64,000 nucleotides of DNA from Rhizobium sp. BK196 (GTDB taxonomy: Bacteria; Pseudomonadota; Alphaproteobacteria; Rhizobiales; Rhizobiaceae), in contig NZ_JACHZB010000004.1 in NCBI RefSeq assembly GCF_014193255.1, positions 1 through 64,000 on the forward strand, read 5' to 3'. Position 1 is the first letter of the stretch, and every line of letters begins with the position of its first letter. The translations under genes and the position numbers were made by a program. The notes under the pieces are model-generated. The model was given only the letters and a program-made list of their open reading frames with translations. It was not told the DNA's origin and searched no databases. This document shows positions 8,403 through 16,129 of the stretch, in pieces.

Positions 8403-9347
8403 TTAGTGTCCGCTGCTGTCGTCGCCGACATCGGAAACATGCGAGTTGCCGCCGATGACACTGGAGTCGACTGTATTGCTGAGCATGTTGGCGCCCTGCA
8501 CGAGCTCCAGATGGAAGCCCGAGTTGGCAAGGATCGCGGAAGCATCTGCCGTCGAAGTGCCTGCGACGTCGTCGCCTGTCTTGAGATCCCAGCTCTTGCC
8601 GTCCATATCGACGCCGTCAGCACCATGAGCGGTGCCGGCATCCGCATTCAGATGATTCTGAGCACCGGCGTTGTCCATCCTGACATTCCAGGCCTGATCC
8701 TGATCTGCGAGATGGTTCGCCTGGACGATGCTGAAACCGGTGTCGTTGCCCTCGCCGTTCAGCGAATTGTTGAGAATGCTGTCGACATCGAGGGTGAAGG
8801 AGAAGTCATCGCCGATGTCAAAGGTAAGGTCGTGGCCGGCAACGCCGAGGTTTCCGAAGTCCTTGACATCATCGACGACGGCAAAATCCGTGTCCGTCTT
8901 GTTGAAGCTGTCGCTGGTCGTCTTGGTATCCGTGACCGTCTTAATGTCAGTGTCGGTCTTGGTGAACGTGTCGTTGTCGCTGATCGTTGTAGTATCGTTG
9001 TCACTGTAAGACTTGGAATCGTAGCTCCAGTCGTAGTCCGACTTCGTGGTGGTGGTTGTGTCGTTGTCATTTATGGTGGTCGTCTTGGTGTCGTCGTCCG
9101 ACTTGTAGGACCAGTCGTATTCATTGTCGCGGTTGTCGCCGTTGTCGGCCTTCACGTCCACGTCGGCATTGACGTTGACGTCCGTGCTGTTGTCGGTGTT
9201 ATTGCGATTGTCGCCATTGGCGATACCGCCGACGTAACCTGTGGAATCGTCATCGATTTCGGTCGAGTTTATGGCGCTGGAAAAGCCATCGGCCAAAGCG
9301 CCCACCTTGACGGTGTCGTCATCCGAACCCTTGGAATCATAAGGCAT
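8403..9347 (-). CDS. Asp/Thr-rich low-complexity protein, probable secreted repeat protein
   Basis: A 314-residue strongly acidic protein. Residues about 30-165 are built almost only of D, T, N, S, K and V, with short TDTDIKT/NDNDTTTT-like units and two copies of YDWSY (near 78 and 105). The C-terminal part is more ordered and contains LELVQGANMLSNTV, closely similar to LEVTAGANLLANIA in the 686-residue protein encoded next. This suggests a shared fold or export determinant. There is no Sec signal, no cysteine and no catalytic motif. ATG 9347 is preceded by GGAGGG. It is the first gene of the minus-strand secretion locus. It could be a calcium-binding extracellular filler or adhesin; no function can be assigned. 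Confidence 0.7.
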   Translation of the reverse strand: MPYDSKGSDDDTVKVGALADGFSSAINSTEIDDDSTGYVGGIANGDNRNNTDNSTDVNVNADVDVKADNGDNRDNEYDWSYKSDDDTKTTTINDNDTTTTTKSDYDWSYDSKSYSDNDTTTISDNDTFTKTDTDIKTVTDTKTTSDSFNKTDTDFAVVDDVKDFGNLGVAGHDLTFDIGDDFSFTLDVDSILNNSLNGEGNDTGFSIVQANHLADQDQAWNVRMDNAGAQNHLNADAGTAHGADGVDMDGKSWDLKTGDDVAGTSTADASAILANSGFHLELVQGANMLSNTVDSSVIGGNSHVSDVGDDSSGH

Positions 9348-10217
9348 TACAGTTCCCTCCAGAAAAAAACTGGAGCAGCTTTCGAAGTCCCTCTCATCTC
9401 AAATGGGATCTTTGCTCGCGCTTGCTCCATTGCGCTAATATGGGCAGATGTACTTGGTACCTTTTCACCTGCAGATTATCGCGATTTGTTGGCCAAATTC
9501 TGTATTGGGATAGTGCCTACTCAGTACAAAGACGCACAGATCCGGTCCCGGACTCGATATGAGCGCGAGCAAGACAGTCGAACTTCTTTTTGAGTTTCCT
9601 CGAAAGAAGACCAAGTATCAAAAACACATGCCGATACTTGATTTTCACGTCACCGCTTGGGCGACTATCGCAGACTGATGGAAAAAAATGGGTCCCGATA
9701 GATATCAATTCGGGCTAAGGCATCCGAGAGGCGGCTTCAGCACACTGATTAAGCCGCGCCGGATCGCAGACCCGGTGAAGCTGTGTACGAATTCGGGACA
9801 GCACTTCGTACCTCGGAATCAGGCTGCTTCGAATGATAGCGATATAGCGAAGTTAAGCCCGTAAGGTTCTCTCTCTTATTTTGAAATATCATCTGTCCAT
9901 TACGACGTTGCTTTCGTATGTCTCGAACTAATACACGCGGCTTTATATCGTGATTTAGTTGAAATACCGCCCGCTGGTATGTTTCTTGTCTGAAATACAA
10001 CCATAAAGTGGCAAAAAATAAATATAACTTTGTGACAACTAACCCATTTGGGCCATTTCTTTCCTTCGTAATTCATATTACCATAATTAAGAAATGCCTA
10101 AAAGATAAGGCGGTCACATGCCTAGGGGCAATGTTCGTCGGCATGTAATACCCGCCATCGCGCCAATGGGAGTAGATGCTCCGAGTTTTGTAAAGTGTAG
10201 CGCTAGGGGAGGCGTAT
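9348..10217. other. Gene-free 870-bp interval between secretion locus and LuxR gene
   Basis: No credible coding sequence is seen: the short open frames here lack Shine-Dalgarno sequences and family resemblance. The interval must hold the divergent promoters of the secretion locus and the regulator. It becomes AT-rich toward 9990-10110. A 7-bp stem (GCGGCTT 9731-9737 with AAGCCGC 9751-9757) is visible. It could host regulatory sites or a small RNA, but nothing definite is identifiable. Confidence 0.5.
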
Positions 10218-11000
10218 ATGTTCATGGTTGGGTCGGAAGTAGGAAATTCGGATCAGGCAAGAAGACTGAGCCCGAACGGAGAAACAGTCCTGGTAATCGC
10301 TAAGGCGGACTTGTTCTCCGAATGCATGGTTGAGGCATTGGCAAAGAAATTCCCGAATTTCGATGTCGTAAGCGTATCGAGCGCGCAGTCCATATCCGAG
10401 AAGGATATTCAAGACATGCGGCTTGTTCTTTTCTATCATGTCGCCGGCGCCGAGTTGCACGATGCGCTGCAGGTCGTTCGTGAAAGCCGTCCGGACGCAT
10501 CCATCGGCCTTGTCGTCGAAGCTATCGACATGATGGAACCCTATATCAGCCGTCTTGTCGAAGCGCGCGTCGTCGATGGCGTCCTTCCGCTCAATCTGCG
10601 GCTGGATGTCTTCATGGCGGCAATCGACCTGCTGATGAAGGGCGGCGAGCATTTTCCATCCGCACTTCTAGGTCGCCTGTCCAATCGCGCGACGGCACAA
10701 CTTGAGCCCTCGCTATACCAGACGAAGTCCGTCGACGCAGCGCGTGCCAATGCGCTGAAGCTTCGCCGCAACAGCATGGCGGCTCTGACCACGCGCGAGG
10801 TGCAGATCCTCGACCTCATCTGCAAGGGCACGCAGAACAAGATCATTGCCGACAAGCTTCACCTGTCCGAAAACACGGTTAAGGTCCACGTCCGCAATAT
10901 CTATAAGAAGATGAATGTGAGAAATCGCACGGAAGCGGCCTCACGTTTCTTCAACGATACGTCGGACAGCGGCGATCTCTCCGGCAGGTGGCCGCACTAG
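10218..11000 (+). CDS. LuxR/NarL-family transcriptional regulator with degenerate receiver domain
   Basis: A 260-residue DNA-binding protein. The N-terminal domain (about 20-145) resembles a response-regulator receiver, but the strand that should carry the phosphorylated aspartate reads LVLFYHV, so it looks non-phosphorylatable. The C-terminal LuxR helix-turn-helix (about 190-250) is intact, with LTTREVQILDLI, NKIIADKL, SENTVKVHV and the following recognition helix. This layout recalls CsgD/VpsT-type matrix regulators, though the c-di-GMP motif of VpsT is not evident. ATG 10218 has AGGGGAGG five bases upstream; a second ATG lies at 10224. Position between an export locus and a polysaccharide operon suggests control of one or both, which is inference. 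Confidence 0.82.
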   Translation: MFMVGSEVGNSDQARRLSPNGETVLVIAKADLFSECMVEALAKKFPNFDVVSVSSAQSISEKDIQDMRLVLFYHVAGAELHDALQVVRESRPDASIGLVVEAIDMMEPYISRLVEARVVDGVLPLNLRLDVFMAAIDLLMKGGEHFPSALLGRLSNRATAQLEPSLYQTKSVDAARANALKLRRNSMAALTTREVQILDLICKGTQNKIIADKLHLSENTVKVHVRNIYKKMNVRNRTEAASRFFNDTSDSGDLSGRWPH

Positions 11001-11004
11001 ACCA

Positions 11005-11325
11005 TCAATCCATCCGGGACGAGCGAGCAAAGCAGCGTGATTTCTGGCCGAAACCGCTCGGTGAGCAGATGTATGGCCCGGAACCGGGATAGACCGCGGC
11101 GGTCACTCTAGCCGAGGCGGTCTTCGGTTCGGAGGAATAGGCGAAGTCCTTCGCGGCATGCGGCACGCTTGCTACAAGGACACTCTTCTCCGTGCTTCCC
11201 ACGATCGCCGTATCGACGACCGCGCATGACATCGGTCCTATGGCTGAAAGAACAATCGTCGCAGCCGAAGCCAGAGAGCTGAAACTGCATGGCACTCGAC
11301 CATGCATGCGGTCACGAGTCGTCAT
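11005..11325 (-). CDS. Small exported protein of unknown function
   Basis: A 106-residue protein. A hydrophobic N-terminal segment (FSSLASAATIVLSAIG, about 15-30) ends near Met-Ser-Cys-Ala, fitting either a Sec signal or a lipoprotein signal with an imperfect lipobox. The mature part carries a C-terminal block, YICSPSGFGQKSRCFAR, with two cysteines; small rhizobial exported proteins often have this look, but that is recollection, not a search. ATG 11325 has AGAGGGG about eight bases upstream, which makes the frame credible. It ends 4 bp from the stop of the convergent LuxR gene. Confidence 0.55.
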   Translation of the reverse strand: MTTRDRMHGRVPCSFSSLASAATIVLSAIGPMSCAVVDTAIVGSTEKSVLVASVPHAAKDFAYSSEPKTASARVTAAVYPGSGPYICSPSGFGQKSRCFARSSRMD

Positions 11326-11579
11326 TGAAGAACCCCTCTATCGTCAGGGCAATAGCGACGCGCCCTCGAACACAAATGTCCGACAAACTCCATACATCGG
11401 CTTCATTGACTGAAGCTGGAGCGGCCGGACGGAAAGCATGGCACCATAGTCATAGAGAAGGATTAATCAAGCGAATTCCTAAGTTTAATACTGTAGCTAT
11501 TTAGAATTGCTCCCGTGTTTTGAAGTTGACCTTCCCTGATATCCTCCTATCATTTCGACCATAGGTGCAATTTTTCGAA

Positions 11580-11600
11580 GAATAACTGGGATGGTTATTC
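11580..11600. promoter_or_regulatory. Inverted repeat upstream of polysaccharide operon (site 1)
   Basis: GAATAAC (11580-11586) and GTTATTC (11594-11600) form a perfect 7-bp inverted repeat with a 7-bp spacer, about 100 bp before the operon start codon. It could be a binding site for a dimeric regulator; no regulator is assigned. Confidence 0.4.
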
Positions 11601-11609
11601 GTTAACGCC

Positions 11610-11624
11610 ACTTCACGTTGAAGT
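11610..11624. promoter_or_regulatory. Inverted repeat upstream of polysaccharide operon (site 2)
   Basis: ACTTCA-CGT-TGAAGT is a perfect 6-bp inverted repeat around a 3-bp centre, about 78 bp before ATG 11702 and 9 bp from the first inverted repeat. It is a candidate operator; the partner protein is unknown. Confidence 0.4.
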
Positions 11625-11701
11625 TATGGAGGCGGAAGAAGAGGGAGCCTAAAGTATAGAAGGGTCTAAGAAAGACCACACGACTTGGGAAGGAGTTTGT
11701 A

Positions 11702-12724
11702 ATGCGTAGTTTCATTCCCACAGAAGGATATTCAGGATCTGCATTCGGATCACCACGGCAGCGGTCAGAAACCGTGCTGGTCAACGGAGGCGCCGGCTTC
11801 TTGGGTTCCCATCTTTGCGAGCGACTTCTCGAGCGCGGCCATCAGGTCATCTGTCTCGACAATTTCTACACCGGCCGCCATTTCAATATCGAGCATCTGC
11901 TGCAGAACGTCCGCTTTCGGCTTTTGGAACATGACGTGCGCCAGCCCTATGACGTCGAGGCTTCCATCATCTTCAACTTTGCCTCGCCAGCCTCGCCGCC
12001 GGACTATCAGCGTGATCCCGTCGGCACCTTACTGACCAATGTGCTTGGAGCCGTCAATACGCTTGATGCAGCGCGTCGCTGCGGCGCAACGGTCGTCCAG
12101 TCCTCGACTTCGGAAGTCTATGGGGATCCGCACGAGAACCCGCAGCGCGAAACCTATTTCGGCAATGTCAACCCAATCGGCCCGCGCGGCTGCTATGACG
12201 AGGGCAAGCGGTCAGCCGAAACCCTGTTTTTCGATTACCACCGCAAGTATGGCGTCGATATCAAGGTTGGCCGGATCTTCAACACCTATGGGCCGCGTAT
12301 GCGCCTTGATGACGGACGCGTCGTATCCAATTTCATCGTCCAGGCGCTCTCCAACACCGACATAACGATCTACGGTGATGGCCGGCAGACCCGCTCCTTC
12401 TGCTATGTCGACGATCTCGTCGCTGGTTTCCTGCGTTTCGCCGATGCCGGCGAACACTGCGTCGGTCCGATCAATCTCGGCAATCCGGTGGAGATCACTG
12501 TGCGGGATTTGGCCGAAATCGTCCTTGATCTGACCAATTCGCGCTCGCGCATTGTTTACCTGCCGGCCGTGGCGGACGATCCGCAGCAGCGCCGTCCGGA
12601 TATTTCCAAAGCGAGAGAAGAGTTGAATTGGTGGCCGACGACGGAGCTGAAGACCGGGCTCAAGCGTACGATAGCCTATTTCGATGCGCTGCTTGCCGGC
12701 AAGGAAGTGGCGGAGGCCGTATGA
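11702..12724 (+). CDS. uxs1: UDP-glucuronate decarboxylase (UDP-xylose synthase)
   Basis: A 340-residue short-chain dehydrogenase/reductase expected to oxidise and decarboxylate UDP-glucuronate to UDP-xylose in the cytoplasm. The NAD-binding [10 protein letters not shown] is near residue 30. The hallmark [11 protein letters not shown] near 97, the STSEVYGDP region near 139, and the catalytic YDEGK (Tyr-x3-Lys) near 167 are all present, as in UDP-xylose synthases. GGAAGGAG precedes ATG 11702; the first ~20 residues may be a tail. From memory, the orthologous S. meliloti uxs1 starts the uxs1-uxe-apsS-apsH1-apsE-apsH2 operon for an arabinose-containing polysaccharide. The order here matches. One base separates its stop from the next start. 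Confidence 0.85.
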   Translation: MRSFIPTEGYSGSAFGSPRQRSETVLVNGGAGFLGSHLCERLLERGHQVICLDNFYTGRHFNIEHLLQNVRFRLLEHDVRQPYDVEASIIFNFASPASPPDYQRDPVGTLLTNVLGAVNTLDAARRCGATVVQSSTSEVYGDPHENPQRETYFGNVNPIGPRGCYDEGKRSAETLFFDYHRKYGVDIKVGRIFNTYGPRMRLDDGRVVSNFIVQALSNTDITIYGDGRQTRSFCYVDDLVAGFLRFADAGEHCVGPINLGNPVEITVRDLAEIVLDLTNSRSRIVYLPAVADDPQQRRPDISKAREELNWWPTTELKTGLKRTIAYFDALLAGKEVAEAV

Positions 12725-12725
12725 G

Positions 12726-13709
12726 ATGCCCCGCTACATCCTGGTTACGGGTGGCGCCGGCTTCATCGGCAGCCACATCTGCAAGGCGCTTGCGCGTGCC
12801 GGCATGGTTCCGGTCACCTATGACAATCTTTCCACCGGACATATCGACAGCGTCCGGTGGGGACCGCTAATCCAGGCAGATATCGGCGACGGGGCAAGGC
12901 TGCGCCACGTCATGGCCGAGTATGCGCCGGATTGTATCATCCATTGCGGCGCTAACGCCTATGTCGGTGAGTCCGTCGAAAAGCCGAGCATCTATTACCG
13001 CAACAATGTCATCGGCAGCCTGTCACTGCTGGACGCCTGTCTCGATTGCAATATCGACAGGATCGTCTTTTCCAGCAGCTGCGCGACCTACGGCATTCCG
13101 GAAATGCTGCCGATCGGCGAGAAAACGCCGCAACAGCCGGTCAACCCCTATGGCAGGACCAAGCTGATCTTCGAAATGGCCTTGGAGGATTATGCCGCCG
13201 CTTATGGCATCCGCTTCGCCGCACTTCGCTATTTCAATGCGGCCGGCGCCGATTCGGAAGGCCAGCTTGCCGAGCGGCACTATCCTGAAACCCATCTGAT
13301 CCCGCGCGCGCTTCTCGCCGCAAGCGGGCGGATCGAGAGCCTCGACATTTTCGGCACCGACTATTCGACGGAAGACGGCACCTGCGTCAGGGATTACATC
13401 CATGTCAGCGATCTTGCCGAAGCGCATCTTGCCGCCGTTCGCCATCTTCTCGTTGGCGGCAATTCCTTGAGCCTCAATCTGGGCTCCGGCCGCGGCACGT
13501 CGGTCGGCGAGATCCTCAATGCTGTCAAACGAAAGACCGGCCGCAGGGTGCCGATCCGTTGTCAGCCGCGCCGCGCGGGTGATCCGCCTGCGCTTTTCGC
13601 CGATACGAAAAAGGCTCGCCTGGAGCTGGATTTCATGCCTGTGCTTTCGGATATCGACACAATCATCCGCACGGCCGGCCCGACTTTCGGACTGGAGGTG
13701 ATCGCATGA
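12726..13709 (+). CDS. uxe: UDP-sugar 4-epimerase (GalE-like, probably UDP-xylose 4-epimerase)
   Basis: A 327-residue extended short-chain dehydrogenase. GGAGFIGSHI lies near residue 8, SSSCATYG (catalytic Ser/Thr) near 118 and the catalytic YGRTK near 143, with NAD as cofactor. Homology alone would say UDP-glucose 4-epimerase. Its position directly after a UDP-xylose synthase gene, as in S. meliloti uxs1-uxe, makes interconversion of UDP-xylose and UDP-arabinose the preferred role; the S. meliloti enzyme is reported to accept both sugar pairs. ATG 12726 is chosen because GGAGG lies about ten bases upstream and the longer frame would overlap the previous gene by 41 bp. Its end overlaps the glycosyltransferase start (ATGA). 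Confidence 0.82.
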   Translation: MPRYILVTGGAGFIGSHICKALARAGMVPVTYDNLSTGHIDSVRWGPLIQADIGDGARLRHVMAEYAPDCIIHCGANAYVGESVEKPSIYYRNNVIGSLSLLDACLDCNIDRIVFSSSCATYGIPEMLPIGEKTPQQPVNPYGRTKLIFEMALEDYAAAYGIRFAALRYFNAAGADSEGQLAERHYPETHLIPRALLAASGRIESLDIFGTDYSTEDGTCVRDYIHVSDLAEAHLAAVRHLLVGGNSLSLNLGSGRGTSVGEILNAVKRKTGRRVPIRCQPRRAGDPPALFADTKKARLELDFMPVLSDIDTIIRTAGPTFGLEVIA

Positions 13710-15589
13710 ACACCAGAGCCGAAATCACCCGCATACCTCAGTCTTCTGCCGCCAAACCCGAGATGTTCGAGCCCGTCTTTGCCGGTTGGAATCGAGCTGC
13801 CTATGGTCTTGGCATCGCCTCCTGGCTGGCAGCGCTCGCCTACTTCTGGCTCTGGTGGGCTCAGCCCGCGCACGTTGTTTCATGGCCGGCATTTCTGCTC
13901 GTCACCCTCATCCTTGCCTGGGTCACCCTGATTCCGGCCTATTTCATACTGATCTTCCTCGATGCAAAGCAGGTCAGATCGTCCGCCGACCTGCCGAGGG
14001 GACGGGTCGCCATGGTGGTCACCAAAGCGCCGTCGGAACCTTTCGCCGTCGTGCGCAAAACGCTTCTTGCGATGCTCGATCAGAAGGGCGTCGAGTTCGA
14101 TATCTGGCTCGCCGACGAAGATCCGTCCGAGGAGACGAGGAGATGGTGCGGGCAGCATGGCATCATGATCTCATCCCGCAAAGGCGTGAGCGAATATCAC
14201 CGCTCCACCTGGCCGCGCCGCACGCGCTGCAAGGAAGGCAATCTCGCCTATTTCTATGATCACTTCGGCTATGACCGTTATGATTTCGTCGCCCAGTTCG
14301 ATGCCGATCATGTGCCGACGCCGACCTATCTTCGCGAAGTCCTGCGACCCTTCTCAGATCCCGAAGTCGGCTATGTCTCGGCGCCCAGCATCTGCGATGC
14401 CAATGCCGCCGAAAGCTGGGCCGCCCGTGGCAGGCTCTATGCGGAAGCGAGCCTGCATGGTTCACTGCAGGCCGGATACAACAACGGCTGGGCACCGCTC
14501 TGCATCGGCTCGCACTATGCCGTTCGAACGGCAGCCCTGAGAAAGATCGGCGGGCTCGGCCCCGAGCTTGCAGAAGACCATTCGACCACGCTGATGATGA
14601 ATGCAGGCGGCTGGCGCGGGGTCCACGCGGTCAATGCCATCGCCCATGGCGACGGGCCGGCGACCTTTGCCGATCTGGCGGTGCAGGAGTTCCAGTGGTC
14701 GCGGAGCCTGGTCACCATCCTCCTGCAGCATTCTGGCCGGCATGTCGCCCGGCTGCCGCTGAAGTTGAAGTTTCAGTTCCTGTTTTCGCAGCTCTGGTAT
14801 CCGCTGTTTTCGACTTTCATGGCAGTGATGTTCCTGCTGCCGGTCGCAGCACTGCTCACGGGCCATGTTTTCGCCAACGTCACCTATCCGGCATTCTTGC
14901 TGCATTCTCTGCCGCTTTCGATCGTACTGACGGTCTTCGCCATCTTCTGGCGTGCGTCTGGCACGTTCCGGCCGTACGATGCAAAGCTCTTCGGCTGGGA
15001 AGGGGTGGTCTTCATCCTGTTGCGCTGGCCTTGGTCGCTTGCGGGCAGCCTCGCCGCCGCGCGTGATCACGTGACCGGTTCGTTCGTGGATTTCCGCATC
15101 ACTCCGAAGGGTGATCAGGGGCAGCGCAAACTGCCGGTGCAGATTATCGCACCCTACGTCGCCCTGGCAGGTATTTGTGCCGCGGCCATGGTTTTTGCCG
15201 CCGAGGGCGACCGTGCGCGTGGCTTCCAGATCTTCGCGGCGATCAACCTGCTGATCTATGTATCGCTAGCAACCCTGGTTATCGCCCGCCATGCCGTCGA
15301 GAACGGTCAGCCCTTTTTGCCGCAGGCGTATAGCCTGCGATTTGCGGCCGTCGCCGCTCTCGTCGCCTGCCTGGTCGGCGGGGCGCAACTCGGCAACCAT
15401 GGGCTAACCGCCATGGAAGCGCTTTCGCACGGCCAGCCCTTCGTCACCTTTACCCAGTCGCAATTTGCTGTGGCAGGTGCGGGCCTCGGCGGCGGCAAGA
15501 CCAGGATCGTGAAATTCCATCTCAGATGGCACGGCTTTGCCGAAGCCGGCCATAGGGGCAGGGGTATTTGGGAGAGCAGAAATGCGTGA
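13706..15589 (+). CDS. apsS: Processive family 2 glycosyltransferase (cellulose synthase-like, ApsS-type)
   Basis: A 627-residue inner-membrane polymerase. Two N-terminal membrane segments (about 30-85) precede the GT2 catalytic domain with DADH (DxD) near 205, EDHST near 290 and QEFQWSRS near 330, corresponding to the D, D, D/E, QxxRW pattern of processive synthases. Several C-terminal membrane segments follow (about 360-560). It probably polymerises and extrudes a glycan from UDP-sugars made by the two preceding enzymes. The last ~40 residues are hydrophilic and lack recognisable features. The symbol is proposed from gene order and domain match with the S. meliloti arabinose-containing polysaccharide operon. 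Confidence 0.78.
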   Translation: MNTRAEITRIPQSSAAKPEMFEPVFAGWNRAAYGLGIASWLAALAYFWLWWAQPAHVVSWPAFLLVTLILAWVTLIPAYFILIFLDAKQVRSSADLPRGRVAMVVTKAPSEPFAVVRKTLLAMLDQKGVEFDIWLADEDPSEETRRWCGQHGIMISSRKGVSEYHRSTWPRRTRCKEGNLAYFYDHFGYDRYDFVAQFDADHVPTPTYLREVLRPFSDPEVGYVSAPSICDANAAESWAARGRLYAEASLHGSLQAGYNNGWAPLCIGSHYAVRTAALRKIGGLGPELAEDHSTTLMMNAGGWRGVHAVNAIAHGDGPATFADLAVQEFQWSRSLVTILLQHSGRHVARLPLKLKFQFLFSQLWYPLFSTFMAVMFLLPVAALLTGHVFANVTYPAFLLHSLPLSIVLTVFAIFWRASGTFRPYDAKLFGWEGVVFILLRWPWSLAGSLAAARDHVTGSFVDFRITPKGDQGQRKLPVQIIAPYVALAGICAAAMVFAAEGDRARGFQIFAAINLLIYVSLATLVIARHAVENGQPFLPQAYSLRFAAVAALVACLVGGAQLGNHGLTAMEALSHGQPFVTFTQSQFAVAGAGLGGGKTRIVKFHLRWHGFAEAGHRGRGIWESRNA

Positions 15590-15599
15590 GGAGGAAAAA

Positions 15600-16109
15600 A
15601 TGAGCATGGCAGCACGATTGACGGGAGGAGCGCTGGCTCTGTGCCTCAGCCTTATCCTCCCGATAGGCGCACGCGCAGCGGAACAGAAGAAGGCGCCGAC
15701 ACCAATACCGCTCAGCGCGGGCGAACTGTATGCGATCTACGCCGACAAAACCTGGACCTGGAATACCGGCGGCGGTCGTTTTATTGGCGAGGGCAGGCGC
15801 CTCGTCGCTTGGGTTGACAATGACGGCAAGCAGTCTTTCGCCGAAGGCCGCTGGGTCGTCGACGATTTCGGCCAGATGTGCATGCGTGCGACCTGGACCA
15901 ATAATGAGGGGGCGGCACGTGCCAGTACCTGCTTCGGCCACCGCAGGATCGGCAACACGATCTACCAGCGGCGTCAGCCGAGCGGGGACTGGTACGTGTT
16001 CCGGCACGCTTCAACGAAAGCCGACGACGAGTTTCGAAAGCTGGTGCCGGCAGACACGGTGAGCCTGAAAGCCAAAGAGCTGAAGCAGGTTCTCGCGACC
16101 AATAAATAG
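15600..16109 (+). CDS. DUF995-type exported protein of polysaccharide operon
   Basis: A 169-residue protein with a Sec signal peptide (ALALCLSLILPIGARA, cleavage probably after ARA-A near residue 28). The mature part is a small beta-rich, Trp-rich domain (TWTWNTGGGRFIGEG, GRWVVDDFG, DWYVFRH) resembling the rhizobial DUF995 family, whose biochemical role is not established. ATG 15600 is fixed by AGGAGGAAAA just upstream; longer in-frame starts lie inside the glycosyltransferase gene. It sits between synthase and glycanase genes, in the position of S. meliloti apsH1, so a periplasmic role in polymer export is plausible. Confidence 0.7.
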   Translation: MSMAARLTGGALALCLSLILPIGARAAEQKKAPTPIPLSAGELYAIYADKTWTWNTGGGRFIGEGRRLVAWVDNDGKQSFAEGRWVVDDFGQMCMRATWTNNEGAARASTCFGHRRIGNTIYQRRQPSGDWYVFRHASTKADDEFRKLVPADTVSLKAKELKQVLATNK

Positions 16110-16129
16110 CCGAAAGGGAGGACAAGACG

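Larger units (their letters stand above)
11326..11701. other. 376-bp upstream region of the polysaccharide operon
   Basis: No gene is seen. The interval carries the two inverted repeats listed separately (11580-11600 and 11610-11624) and, at its end, the Shine-Dalgarno sequence of the first operon gene. It must also contain the promoter of the small exported protein on the minus strand. No confident -35/-10 pair was identified. Confidence 0.5.

Noticed and set aside
6205..9347. RTX (GGxGxDxxx) calcium-binding repeats in the putative secreted proteins
   Set aside because: Looked for because of the type I exporter; only Asp-rich turns occur, without the nonapeptide.
1..9347. Genomic island inserted at tRNA-fMet
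   Set aside because: The secretion locus lies next to a tRNA, but no integrase gene or direct repeat of the tRNA 3' end was found.
8265..9593. Long plus-strand open frame (442 codons) opposite the Asp/Thr-rich gene
   Set aside because: It is a shadow of the biased GAY/ACN codons of the minus-strand gene; it lacks a Shine-Dalgarno sequence and the product is a Val/Asp-rich artefact.
9749..10000. 83-codon minus-strand open frame in the gene-free interval
   Set aside because: It starts with TTG, has no Shine-Dalgarno sequence and shows no family resemblance.
10118..10303. 61-codon plus-strand frame overlapping the LuxR gene start
   Set aside because: It overlaps the well-supported LuxR start with its good Shine-Dalgarno sequence, and its composition is not protein-like.
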